Origin: Cellvibrio mixtus subsp. mixtus J3-8
Lineage (GTDB): Bacteria; Pseudomonadota; Gammaproteobacteria; Pseudomonadales; Cellvibrionaceae
DNA: 64,000 nt
Direction: 5' to 3'
Assembly (NCBI RefSeq): GCF_000766945.1
Contig: NZ_KN266207.1
Coordinates: 875,898-939,897 of the forward strand
Shown: positions 1-8,192 of the stretch, in pieces
How the letters are laid out: the number at the start of each line of letters is the position of its first letter
Numbering within the stretch: position 1 is the first letter of the stretch
The notes under the pieces: generated by a model
Database searches by the model: none
Told to the model about the DNA's origin: nothing
What the model saw: the letters and a program-made list of their open reading frames with translations, nothing else
Translations under genes and position numbers: made by a program

Positions 1-27
1 CCAGATTTATATAGCAGGCATAGGTGA
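1..27 (+). CDS. possible C-terminal tail of an upstream gene (partial)
   Basis: Frame 1 is open from the window edge to a TGA at 25-27, three bases before the ATG of the ABC ATPase gene. Such tight spacing would fit an operon continuing from the left. Only eight codons are visible, so this may equally be non-coding. Confidence 0.22.
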   Translation, partial: PDLYSRHR

Positions 28-30
28 GCT

Positions 31-978
31 ATGAAATATTCAATTGAAGTAAATGATTTACGCAAAAACTATAACGGTTTTGAAGCAGTAAAAGGCGTTA
101 GCTTTGCCGTTAAACAAGGCGTTTGTTTCGGGATTCTGGGGCCGAATGGCGCCGGTAAAACATCGCTATTGGGGATGATTGAGGGTGTTACACCGATTAG
201 TTCCGGTAGCATCAAAGTATTGGGAATGGATGTAAAAACCCAAATCAAACAAATCCAGCCTCACATCGGTGTCCAGTTGCAACAAAACAACTACTTCGAG
301 TTTCTCGATGTTGGTCAATTGTTGAATTTCTACAAAGAACTGCGCTCCGCCAATGGCCGTAAAGTTACCGGCGCATCGGTTGACGAATTGTTAGAGCAGC
401 TGAACCTCAAGGATAAAAAGAAATTCAAAGTGGAAGAATTATCCGGCGGGCAAAAGCAACGCCTATCTATTGCTATTGCGTTGCTGGAAGATCCACAAAT
501 TTTATTTTTGGATGAACCTACTTCTGCACTTGATCCGCACAGCCGGCATGATGTGTGGGCGTTTATCGAACACATCAAAAAAGACCCGAAGAAAACCATC
601 ATTCTGACAACCCATTACATGGAAGAAGCTGAAACCCTGTGTGATGAGTTAATGATCATGAGTGAAGGCAAAATTATTTCCCAGGGTGCGCCTTACGAAT
701 TAATCAGTGCATTGAGCCCGCATCACGATATCCAATTGCAATTCGGACGTGGCCAGTTCAGCCCGGATTACATGGTAGAGCTAACTGACATCATTGATTA
801 TCGTTGGGAGAGTGAATCCAACCAATTGACAATCAAGACGGCTCAATTTAACCAAACGCTTAAAGAAATACTGGGTGTGAGTGAAAACAAAAAAATCGAT
901 ATTGTGAACTTCAATGTGATTAAACCAAACCTTGAAGATGTATTTCTCTCCACCACTAAAAAGGATCTCGTAGAATGA
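31..978 (+). CDS. ABC exporter ATP-binding protein (ABC-2 type, DrrA/CcmA-like)
   Basis: Cytoplasmic ATPase subunit expected to energise export through the permease encoded next. The 315-residue protein has one nucleotide-binding domain: Walker A GPNGAGKT at residues 37-44, signature LSGGQ near 138 and Walker B LFLDEP near 160, followed by a C-terminal extension of about 90 residues as in drug and antibiotic exporters. An AGGTGA Shine-Dalgarno lies just before the ATG. Its stop overlaps the permease start by 4 nt (ATGA), so the two are translationally coupled. The substrate cannot be read from the sequence. The Dab aminotransferase, TonB receptor and lipoprotein hydrolase downstream suggest a small molecule or peptide. 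The family call is firm; the substrate is inference. Confidence 0.93.
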   Translation: MKYSIEVNDLRKNYNGFEAVKGVSFAVKQGVCFGILGPNGAGKTSLLGMIEGVTPISSGSIKVLGMDVKTQIKQIQPHIGVQLQQNNYFEFLDVGQLLNFYKELRSANGRKVTGASVDELLEQLNLKDKKKFKVEELSGGQKQRLSIAIALLEDPQILFLDEPTSALDPHSRHDVWAFIEHIKKDPKKTIILTTHYMEEAETLCDELMIMSEGKIISQGAPYELISALSPHHDIQLQFGRGQFSPDYMVELTDIIDYRWESESNQLTIKTAQFNQTLKEILGVSENKKIDIVNFNVIKPNLEDVFLSTTKKDLVE

Positions 979-2099
979 AAAAGACCTGGATATTCTTCAA
1001 ATTAAGAATGTTACAACTGAAATCCGATAAAACGGCATTGTTCTTTTGTTATGTATTACCGGTGTTGCTGTTGCTGGGGATTGGTTATCCATTGCAGTTG
1101 CAAAGTGACCCGAAGATAACGCTTTATTATCAGGACGAAATACAATCTGATGTAAGTCGCGGTTTCCTTGATAAATTACGCAACACTGCCGTGGTTGAAT
1201 TAATCGAGTTTGATGCCAGCACTGGCAGCCTGGACCAGGAAATTAGCGAGAACAAAGTCAAGCGCGTTTTACAATTGTTGCCGGAAGGAAAGCAGCCCGT
1301 TTTCCACGGAACCAATATCGTTGAGTCAGTTTCTGCATCGACTGAAAACAACCCGGAAATGAATATTTTCCTGAGTAAAAACAATATTGATGAAAATCGT
1401 ATAGAGAATGTCGCGTTGGCTGGCATTGTCAATAACGCACTTACCAACGAAAAACAACCGGAAGTGGGAGAGTATGTCCTGGCGAGTGATCGCATGTCAT
1501 CTTACCTGGTGACGCTGTTACCGGGCCTTATTGGTATGACGCTGATGATCATCGGGCTTAATGGTTTTGGAGGTGTTCTTATTGAAGAAGAACATCGCGG
1601 GCTATTTAAAAATCTAAAAACCGTAGATATTTCCCCGATACCATTCCTATCAGGATTGTTCCTGTCGCGCTTATTGATTTGTTATTCCGTCGCAGTAGCC
1701 TTGTGCCTGATGGCTTCATTGGTGTTCGATATCAGTTTTTCTTTCGATATACCCTTGTTTGCCTTAATTGTGACACTCGGCAGTGTGGCATTCCTTGGCG
1801 TAGGTTTGGTGATCGCTGCAATTAGTCCTTCTACAACAGCATTTAACGGCATCGTTAACTTTGTCCAATTGCCGTTTATTATTTTAGGTGGTGTATTTGT
1901 ATCCATCACCAAGTTCCCGGAATGGCTGCAATACATCTGTATGTTTATTCCGCTGGCGCAACTCAATGCCGCCATGCAAAAAATTCTTTTTGAATCAATG
2001 ACACTGTCAAACATTGGCGATTTAAGTATTGAGTTATCAATACTTACTGCCTGGTGTGTGGTTAGTCTGGTTATCGCTCGACTTAAATTTAATTGGTGA
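975..2099 (+). CDS. ABC-2 type transporter permease
   Basis: Inner-membrane partner of the ATPase just upstream, with overlapping start and stop codons. The 374-residue protein has one N-terminal membrane helix (about 20-40), a large extracytoplasmic domain to about residue 175, and five or six C-terminal helices. This is the layout of the ABC2_membrane_3 / YhhJ-type permeases that export drugs, lipids or other small molecules. Nothing in the sequence gives the substrate. The large periplasmic domain would suit hand-over to an outer-membrane partner, and the next gene does encode an outer-membrane protein, but that link is inference. Confidence 0.9.
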   Translation: MKKTWIFFKLRMLQLKSDKTALFFCYVLPVLLLLGIGYPLQLQSDPKITLYYQDEIQSDVSRGFLDKLRNTAVVELIEFDASTGSLDQEISENKVKRVLQLLPEGKQPVFHGTNIVESVSASTENNPEMNIFLSKNNIDENRIENVALAGIVNNALTNEKQPEVGEYVLASDRMSSYLVTLLPGLIGMTLMIIGLNGFGGVLIEEEHRGLFKNLKTVDISPIPFLSGLFLSRLLICYSVAVALCLMASLVFDISFSFDIPLFALIVTLGSVAFLGVGLVIAAISPSTTAFNGIVNFVQLPFIILGGVFVSITKFPEWLQYICMFIPLAQLNAAMQKILFESMTLSNIGDLSIELSILTAWCVVSLVIARLKFNW

Positions 2100-2108
2100 A
2101 GTGATTTA

Positions 2109-3494
2109 ATGAAGCCGGTAATGAAAGACAAACCAGTAATGAATGAAGAGCAATCAACAAGCAAAAAAAAGCATTTTTTTTTAGAGCAAAAGTGGCATCT
2201 GTATTTGCCAATTTTTTTGTTGGGCTTTTCTCATATTGCAGCCGGTGAAACCAGCGAAAAAGAGATACAACCTGTTACAGATATTTTTGACGACGTAGGA
2301 CTAACATACGACAACCCATATCAGGAAAAAATGTTATGGGGGGGGAATCGAAAATTTATTTATCAGCAGGATTTTGCGCGGGTTTTATCGGCTCCAACCG
2401 GCACCGCAACCAACCGGTCCTCGCTCAGGTTTCAATGGAATAAAGTCGCAGGGCAATATTATTTTAATGCGGACATAAAACCCATTGTTTACTGGAATGG
2501 CGATGATTCGATTGACGGTGACCGCTCAAGTGACGCCGATTTCAAGATTAAAGAGCTCTATGCAAAAGGAAGCTTTGGCAATACGACGGTTATGGTTGGC
2601 GACAAGATTATTGTTTGGGGCGAGTCGGATTCAACGGCGGTTACAGATGTAATCAGTCCGCAGAATATTACCGACCTGGTATTCACCAGCCTTGATGAAT
2701 CACGAATCTCGCAAACCATGTTAATTGTCGAGCACTACGTAAATAGCAATCAAATTAGTTTGATTATTAACCCCGATATTGAAGTTGACGAGCAACCACT
2801 GGTTGCACAAGGGCAAGGACAAACCGTTGAAAGTCGTATGGATGATAAGGATGCGGAAATCGGGATTAATTTCAAAACGGTCATCGGCAATGGCGATTTT
2901 TCGTTAATGTTCGCTGATTTAACCGATAACCAGGGTGTAGACGTTTTGGTAAAAAATCCGGATACAACTATTACCGTTTCCGAGAATTTTTATAAAAATT
3001 ATTTGATGGCTGGTGCTGCTGCCAACCTTAACTTCGGCGATATAGCGTTAAAACTGGAGCTGGCGTACAACAAAGATCGCGCCCAGGAACTTAACCCGGA
3101 TATGTTTGATGATCAAAAATATCCCTACGGTTATGGTATTAGCGATGAAGTTCTGTTTGCCGCTAATATTGATTATCAGGAAAACGGGGTTCGCGATTGG
3201 AGTGCCGGGATTTTACACTCAAGGTATGAATCGGATAGAAGCAGTTTTGTCATGGATGAAGGTAGTTACAACGAGTTATTTTTTGGTGTAACCAATAAGT
3301 TTATGCATGAAAACCTAACTGTTGGAATTAACTACCAGCACACAGTGGAAACCAAAGCAGCAATTTCGCAGCTTTCTCTCCGCTACAGCTTTTCTGATGA
3401 TTTGGCCCTGCAAGTGGATTTTTTTGATTTAAGAAAAATTGGCGGCACGTTTAACCAAACGAGTGCGATTACACGCCTTACTTACAGTTTTTAA
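2109..3494 (+). CDS. outer-membrane beta-barrel protein, DUF1302-like
   Basis: A 461-residue exported protein. After a lysine-rich N-terminus comes a hydrophobic stretch (about 28-45) ending in an AAG-like cleavage site. The rest alternates polar and aromatic residues and ends in phenylalanine, typical of outer-membrane barrels. A segment near residues 155-190 (KELYAKG, then VWGES, then VISPQN) resembles the conserved core of DUF1302 proteins; that assignment is from memory. Three ATGs lie close together (2109, 2121, 2139) and none has a strong Shine-Dalgarno, so the start is uncertain. The gene begins 9 nt after the permease and is probably in its operon. It contains unusual A8, T9 and G8 runs. 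A role as an outer-membrane channel for the exported product is inference. Confidence 0.72.
   Translation: MKPVMKDKPVMNEEQSTSKKKHFFLEQKWHLYLPIFLLGFSHIAAGETSEKEIQPVTDIFDDVGLTYDNPYQEKMLWGGNRKFIYQQDFARVLSAPTGTATNRSSLRFQWNKVAGQYYFNADIKPIVYWNGDDSIDGDRSSDADFKIKELYAKGSFGNTTVMVGDKIIVWGESDSTAVTDVISPQNITDLVFTSLDESRISQTMLIVEHYVNSNQISLIINPDIEVDEQPLVAQGQGQTVESRMDDKDAEIGINFKTVIGNGDFSLMFADLTDNQGVDVLVKNPDTTITVSENFYKNYLMAGAAANLNFGDIALKLELAYNKDRAQELNPDMFDDQKYPYGYGISDEVLFAANIDYQENGVRDWSAGILHSRYESDRSSFVMDEGSYNELFFGVTNKFMHENLTVGINYQHTVETKAAISQLSLRYSFSDDLALQVDFFDLRKIGGTFNQTSAITRLTYSF
2163..2345 (+). repeat. three homopolymer tracts (A8, T9, G8) in the 5' part of an outer-membrane protein gene
   Basis: A run of eight A at 2163-2170, nine T at 2174-2182 and eight G at 2338-2345 all lie within the first 240 bases of the DUF1302-like gene. 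The reading frame is intact through all three as written. Runs of this length can slip during replication and switch a surface-protein gene on or off, but no second allele can be seen here. Confidence 0.8.
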
Positions 3495-3536
3495 CCTATT
3501 ACATAGCGCAACGCATAAAATTAAAGGAGCTATTCC

Positions 3537-4847
3537 ATGACTGCGAACAACGATATTTTTTCTCTCCACGAATCCAAGGTGCGCTCCTATTGCCGCGCTT
3601 TCCCAACCGTATTCACTAAAGCCAAAGGAAGCCTGCTATTTGATGAATATGGCAATGAATATATAGATTTCCTCTGCGGCGCCGGTGCCGTTAATTTCGG
3701 CCATAACAACCCAATCATTAAAGAAAGCATCATCCAGTATCTGGAAAATGACGGTTTGGTGATGGGGCTTGATTTTCACACGCAAGCCAAACGCGAATTT
3801 ATCCGCAAGTTTAATGAATTGGTGTTGATGCCACGAGGCCTGGCATATCGCATGCAATTCACCAATCCTACCGGTACCAGTGTGGTCGAATCCGCGATCA
3901 AACTGGCAAGAAAATATACTGGTCGTGAAAACGTTTTTGCCTTTACTAATGGTTATCACGGAATGACGGGTGTTTCACTAAGCCTGACCGGTAACCGTGG
4001 CAATCGCCAGGCAATTTCCTACAGCAATGTTACCCGTTTGCCCTTTGATAAATATCTCGGTAGCGGGTTCGACGAGCTGTCCTATTATCGGAAATTATTG
4101 CGCGACAACAGCTCGGGAATAGATCTCCCTGCTGCAATTATCCTGGAAACCGTCCAGGGCGAAGGGGGAATTAATGTCGCCAGCGAAAAGTGGTTGCGTG
4201 AAATTGCCGAGTTGGCGCAAGAGTGCGGGGCCTTATTAATTGTTGACGATATTCAGGCAGGTTGTGGTAGAACCGGAAAGTTCTTCAGTTTTGAGCGCGC
4301 GGGTATTAAACCGGATATCGTGTGTTTATCCAAATCTATCGGTGCATTTGGCGTTCCCATGTCGCTGCTGCTATTCCGTGAAGATCTCGATATATGGAAA
4401 GTCGGCGAAGATATAGGCACCTTCCGTGGAAATAATATTGCCTTTATTGCCGCAGCAAAAATGCTGGACACTTATTGGAATGGTTTTGACTTTGAAGAGG
4501 AAATCGCCGAGCGAGCGGCGATTGTTAAAAGTTTTGCCCAGGGATTAGCCGATACCTATCCTGAGTTGATTAAAGAAAGCCGTGGTATTGGTTTGATGCA
4601 AGGTATCGAGTTTTACGATGAAACCCTTTGTGCAGCTATTAGCAAAAGTTGTTTTTCAAATGGCCTGGTTATTGAGCGAAGCGGTGAGCGGGATCAAGTG
4701 TTAAAAATCATGCCGGCCCTCACTATCGGGCTTGATGAATTACATAAGGGTTTGCAAATAATCGATCTTTCATTAGGTCAGGTTATTGCAAAAATCGCTG
4801 CAACTCAAAATATCGAGCGCGAATTATCTAGCGTGGTCGCCAGTTAA
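3537..4847 (+). CDS. class III aminotransferase, diaminobutyrate--2-oxoglutarate transaminase (EctB-like)
   Basis: Predicted PLP enzyme interconverting L-aspartate-4-semialdehyde plus glutamate and L-2,4-diaminobutyrate (Dab) plus 2-oxoglutarate in the cytoplasm. The 436-residue protein is of EctB length. Visible family features are the glycine-rich FTNPTGTS segment (108-115), NGYHGMTG (138-145), the VDDIQAGCGRTG PLP-ring motif (236-247) and the Schiff-base lysine K266 in LSKSIGAFG. An AAAGGAG Shine-Dalgarno precedes the ATG. EctA and EctC homologues are absent, so this is not a complete ectoine locus here. Such stand-alone enzymes usually supply Dab to siderophores or non-ribosomal peptides. 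It sits between an outer-membrane protein gene and a TonB receptor gene. Exact amino-acceptor specificity is not proven. Confidence 0.85.
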   Translation: MTANNDIFSLHESKVRSYCRAFPTVFTKAKGSLLFDEYGNEYIDFLCGAGAVNFGHNNPIIKESIIQYLENDGLVMGLDFHTQAKREFIRKFNELVLMPRGLAYRMQFTNPTGTSVVESAIKLARKYTGRENVFAFTNGYHGMTGVSLSLTGNRGNRQAISYSNVTRLPFDKYLGSGFDELSYYRKLLRDNSSGIDLPAAIILETVQGEGGINVASEKWLREIAELAQECGALLIVDDIQAGCGRTGKFFSFERAGIKPDIVCLSKSIGAFGVPMSLLLFREDLDIWKVGEDIGTFRGNNIAFIAAAKMLDTYWNGFDFEEEIAERAAIVKSFAQGLADTYPELIKESRGIGLMQGIEFYDETLCAAISKSCFSNGLVIERSGERDQVLKIMPALTIGLDELHKGLQIIDLSLGQVIAKIAATQNIERELSSVVAS

Positions 4848-4892
4848 TGCCCACTTGTTAGCAGTTACATCTTCAGTAGAATTTTATCGGAC

Positions 4893-4915
4893 TCATTGAA
4901 TTTCATATTCAATGA
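4893..4915 (+). promoter_or_regulatory. inverted repeat just upstream of the TonB receptor ribosome-binding site
   Basis: TCATTGAA (4893-4900) and TTCAATGA (4908-4915) form a perfect 8-bp inverted repeat with a 7-nt spacer. It ends two bases before the AAGGAG Shine-Dalgarno at 4918-4923. It could be an operator or an RNA hairpin controlling receptor translation. It does not match the Fur consensus. Confidence 0.5.
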
Positions 4916-4929
4916 ATAAGGAGCTTTTT

Positions 4930-7002
4930 ATGTCGCATTTTGTTCGAGGCACTGTTGCAACATTGGTTATTGCAGTATCGCCTCTGGTTTATAGTGCAGA
5001 AAATGCTGCACCAGCGGCAGCAACTGCTCCATCATCAGAAGCAGGCGATGAGGTTCAGGAAGTCCTTGTGTTTGGTTTACGCAAGGCAAGCTACACGGTT
5101 ATTACGGAAAATACAGAAAAGCTTGTCAACATGCCCGGTTCTTTTGGCGATCCACTGGGGGCTGTCAGTGCCTTGCCCGGTGTCATTATTCCCCGCGATG
5201 GCGGTTCGCCAGCGGTGAGGGGAGGAGCGCCTGAAGATAACCGGTATTACGTTGATGGTATGCCTGCCGGGTATATTTTCCACGATTTCAATACATCTAT
5301 TTTTGATGAAAATGTTATTCAGGACTTTCAATTATTTTCTGCCGGTTTTGGTGTGCAGTATTCACAAGCGACTGGTGCAATATTTGATATTCGTTTGCGC
5401 GACCCTGAAAACAAGGATTTAAGCACAAAGTTGAGCGCATCATTTTTGCGGGCGGGAATTTTTGTTGAAAGTGGCATTACCGATAATTCTGCATTTTATC
5501 TTTCCGCACGTAAGGGCTTGTTGCAATACTTTATTTCTGAAGATGATGAGCCGGATGATGATGGGTTGCGCATTATTTCTCCACCTGAAGACAACGATTA
5601 CCAGTTTAAATATAAATGGGATATTAATTCAGAACACAGTATTGCCTTTAGCCTTGCCGGGGCCAATGATTTTGTAGAGGCTGAGTTTACCGAGCTGGCT
5701 GATGATGTGCAGAAAAATCCGGATTTTGCTGGCGACGCCAAAGTGGATAAGGAATTTAATAGTGGCGGATTGAATTATGAGTATGCCGCTGAGTCTGGTG
5801 CCCAATTCAGGCTGACACTGGCGAAATATGCTGATTCCGAATTGGTAACCTGGGGCGATGATTATTCTCTTGAACTGCAACTGGACAGTGAGCTGGCACG
5901 CGCACAATACACAATTCCCCTCGGGGATAGCGGGCATCGCTTGGGAATGGGCGTGGAATATAATGAAAAGGTTTATGATTATTCCGCGCGCATGATTCAT
6001 TTTGTCTGCACCGATTTTGATGTGGATTGCCAGGATGGAAGAGGTGAGCTGATTGATACTGGCGAAAAATTATCTGTTGCTGAAAGCAGTATCTATTTAC
6101 TCGATAACTGGCAAGTGACTGATCGCGTCAACGTAGAAGTGGGTGTGCAACGCAGTGGCAATGACTACACTGACGATTATTTTGTTAATCCCCGTGCAGC
6201 CCTGTCGTGGGGTTTAACGGATTCATTGACGCTAATCAGTTCTGCCGGTGAATATAACCGTACACCGGATGTCGATACTATTCTTCGCGTTGTTGGTAAT
6301 CCTGAACTTCACGCACTGGAGGCCAAACATTTTACTTATGGTTTCAAAAATGAGTTCAATGATTATTGGAGTGTTATTGTTGAGGGATACCACAAGGAAT
6401 TGACCAATCTTCCACTCGCCCTTAATAACGGTGAACCCGACGCAAACTTGTTTTATACCAATGACGTTGAAGGTGAGGTGAATGGTGTTGACCTAATGTT
6501 GAATAAAAACCTTTCCAACAAATGGTTTGGTTGGGTTTCGGTTAGTTACGCAGAAAGTGAGCGCACCAATCTAAGAACCGGGCAAACCAGAACCTATACA
6601 TTGGATACACCATGGCTGGTAAACCTTGTTGCAAATTATCAGTTAACACAAAAATGGAATGCCGGCTTCAGGTTTAATTATCGCAGTGGAGAAGCCACCA
6701 CCAAAATTATCGGGATTCAACCGAATCCTGATTTTTCGGATAAATACATCCCGATTTACGGTGAAGCTTTTGGTACGCGCCTGCCACCTTATACGCGATT
6801 GGACGTACGTTTTGAACGCGACCTTGTGATGTTCGGCAAGGAATCGAGTTTCTTTATCGATATTCTGAATGTTCTCAATCGTGAAAATGTTTCCCAGCGA
6901 GTGTTGGATTACGAAAAGGTGAACGATACTGGCGAACTTCATCAACGCGATAGTGTCGACATGGGAGTTTTTGGCTCCCTTGGTGTCTCCATAACCTTGT
7001 AA
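4930..7002 (+). CDS. TonB-dependent outer-membrane receptor
   Basis: Predicted outer-membrane receptor that imports a ligand using TonB energy. An ATG at 4912 is also in frame, but AAGGAG at 4918-4923 sits 6 nt before the ATG at 4930, which also gives a clean signal peptide, so 4930 is preferred (690 residues). After the signal comes an Ala/Pro-rich linker, a TonB-box-like QEVLVFG, then a plug domain including ALPGV, AVRGG and YYVDGMP, and a long barrel of about 500 residues. It resembles receptors lacking a signalling extension, and no sigma/anti-sigma pair is nearby. The ligand is unknown; a Dab-containing product of this locus, or a metal complex of it, is inference. Plug and barrel appear complete. 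Confidence 0.9.
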   Translation: MSHFVRGTVATLVIAVSPLVYSAENAAPAAATAPSSEAGDEVQEVLVFGLRKASYTVITENTEKLVNMPGSFGDPLGAVSALPGVIIPRDGGSPAVRGGAPEDNRYYVDGMPAGYIFHDFNTSIFDENVIQDFQLFSAGFGVQYSQATGAIFDIRLRDPENKDLSTKLSASFLRAGIFVESGITDNSAFYLSARKGLLQYFISEDDEPDDDGLRIISPPEDNDYQFKYKWDINSEHSIAFSLAGANDFVEAEFTELADDVQKNPDFAGDAKVDKEFNSGGLNYEYAAESGAQFRLTLAKYADSELVTWGDDYSLELQLDSELARAQYTIPLGDSGHRLGMGVEYNEKVYDYSARMIHFVCTDFDVDCQDGRGELIDTGEKLSVAESSIYLLDNWQVTDRVNVEVGVQRSGNDYTDDYFVNPRAALSWGLTDSLTLISSAGEYNRTPDVDTILRVVGNPELHALEAKHFTYGFKNEFNDYWSVIVEGYHKELTNLPLALNNGEPDANLFYTNDVEGEVNGVDLMLNKNLSNKWFGWVSVSYAESERTNLRTGQTRTYTLDTPWLVNLVANYQLTQKWNAGFRFNYRSGEATTKIIGIQPNPDFSDKYIPIYGEAFGTRLPPYTRLDVRFERDLVMFGKESSFFIDILNVLNRENVSQRVLDYEKVNDTGELHQRDSVDMGVFGSLGVSITL

Positions 7003-7042
7003 TTTAGCAAGCGCTTCTTTTTCCCATAAAAGCATTGAAACC

Positions 7043-7068
7043 CATCCGCTGCTCATTCAGAGCGGATG
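7043..7068 (+). repeat. inverted repeat between the receptor and hydrolase genes
   Basis: CATCCGCT (7043-7050) pairs with AGCGGATG (7061-7068) across a 10-nt loop. No T-run follows, so it is not a standard terminator. It may be an mRNA-processing or attenuating hairpin between cistrons. Confidence 0.35.
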
Positions 7069-7124
7069 ATGCTTTCGTGCGCACGTTTTATTCATCCAGT
7101 TAGCACCAAACCAGGAGGTTTCCA

Positions 7125-8177
7125 ATGAATTTTTTTTCGAGGCTTCATTTCTTTACCAGACTGTCCGGAACCACAAATATCTTCCCGGGAAAATTTTTGA
7201 AAATAATGTTTTGCACCATCCTTTGTTTACTGGTTGCTTCCTGCGAAGAGGATATGGCAAAGAAGGGCGCGCTGGTTCCCAAGACAGTTGATGAGGATAA
7301 GCAACTGCCATCGTTAAGTATTAATGGAACCCGGTTGCATGTGGAAACCTACGGAAACAGGAATGATCCTTTGCTGGTTGTATTACACGGCGGGCCAGGA
7401 GCTGATTACCGTTCAATGTTGAAGGTACAAGAGCTGGCAAAAGAAGGTTTTTTTGTGGTGTTTTATGATCAGCGCGGCTCAGGTTTATCCAAACGCGAGA
7501 GCCGGGGGCATTATAAGGGCAGGGATGTTGTGCAATTATTTATTGATGATCTTGATGCGTTAATTGATTATTTCCATGTGTCGCCCCGGCAAAAAATATT
7601 TCTCCTGGGGCACTCCTGGGGGGCAATGTTAGCCACTGCTTATATCAACCAGAACCCCTATAAAATCAGCGGCGCAATTTTGGCGGAGCCCGGTGGCTTA
7701 ACCTGGAAACAAACAGAGGATTACCTGGAGCGTTCCAACAAAATAAAATTTTTCTCTGAAGCATTAAATGATGCAACGTTTGCAGAGCAAATATTTGCAG
7801 GGCGAAGCGAACATGAAATTCTGGATTACAAAGCTTCTTTCTTTTCCACGTACGAAAACGCGCCGGGAAATACTATCGGCAATCCGTCAAATTATCCGTT
7901 TTGGCGCAACGGTGCCGTCGTTTTTAGCGAGACGATTGATTACGCCGAAGACCATGGATTTGATTTCACCACGAACCTGGATAAATTCACACCACAAATT
8001 TTATTCCTCTACAGCGAAAAAAATAAAGCTTACGGTTTGGGATGGGCCGACAAAGTGGCGGCGCCTTATCCCAATAGTGAAATAGCCTTAATAAAAGGTG
8101 CAGGGCATGAAATGGTTTATTTTGCCTGGGATAATTTTTATCCGTTGGCTGCCAGCTATTTGAATCAGATGAAATAG
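7125..8177 (+). CDS. lipoprotein alpha/beta hydrolase, proline iminopeptidase (S33)-like
   Basis: A 350-residue hydrolase with HGGPG at 88-92, DQRGSGLS at 115-122 and the nucleophile elbow GHSWG at 162-166 (Ser164), as in S33 prolyl aminopeptidases, plus a late GAGHEM with the likely catalytic His. The region that normally carries the acid residue reads YSEKNKAYG, so the third catalytic residue is not obvious. A hydrophobic segment ends in LVASC with Cys40, a lipobox, so the enzyme is probably membrane-anchored in the periplasm rather than cytoplasmic like most relatives. AGGAGG 6 nt before the ATG fixes the start, although this leaves an unusually long N-region before the lipobox. A T8 run follows the start codon. 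A role in trimming or maturing a peptide product is inference. Confidence 0.8.
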   Translation: MNFFSRLHFFTRLSGTTNIFPGKFLKIMFCTILCLLVASCEEDMAKKGALVPKTVDEDKQLPSLSINGTRLHVETYGNRNDPLLVVLHGGPGADYRSMLKVQELAKEGFFVVFYDQRGSGLSKRESRGHYKGRDVVQLFIDDLDALIDYFHVSPRQKIFLLGHSWGAMLATAYINQNPYKISGAILAEPGGLTWKQTEDYLERSNKIKFFSEALNDATFAEQIFAGRSEHEILDYKASFFSTYENAPGNTIGNPSNYPFWRNGAVVFSETIDYAEDHGFDFTTNLDKFTPQILFLYSEKNKAYGLGWADKVAAPYPNSEIALIKGAGHEMVYFAWDNFYPLAASYLNQMK

Positions 8178-8192
8178 TAAGGGAGTGCAGAT

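Noticed and set aside
3537-4847. Ectoine biosynthesis operon
   Set aside because: Only the EctB-like gene is present; neighbours are outer-membrane proteins, not EctA, EctC or EctD.
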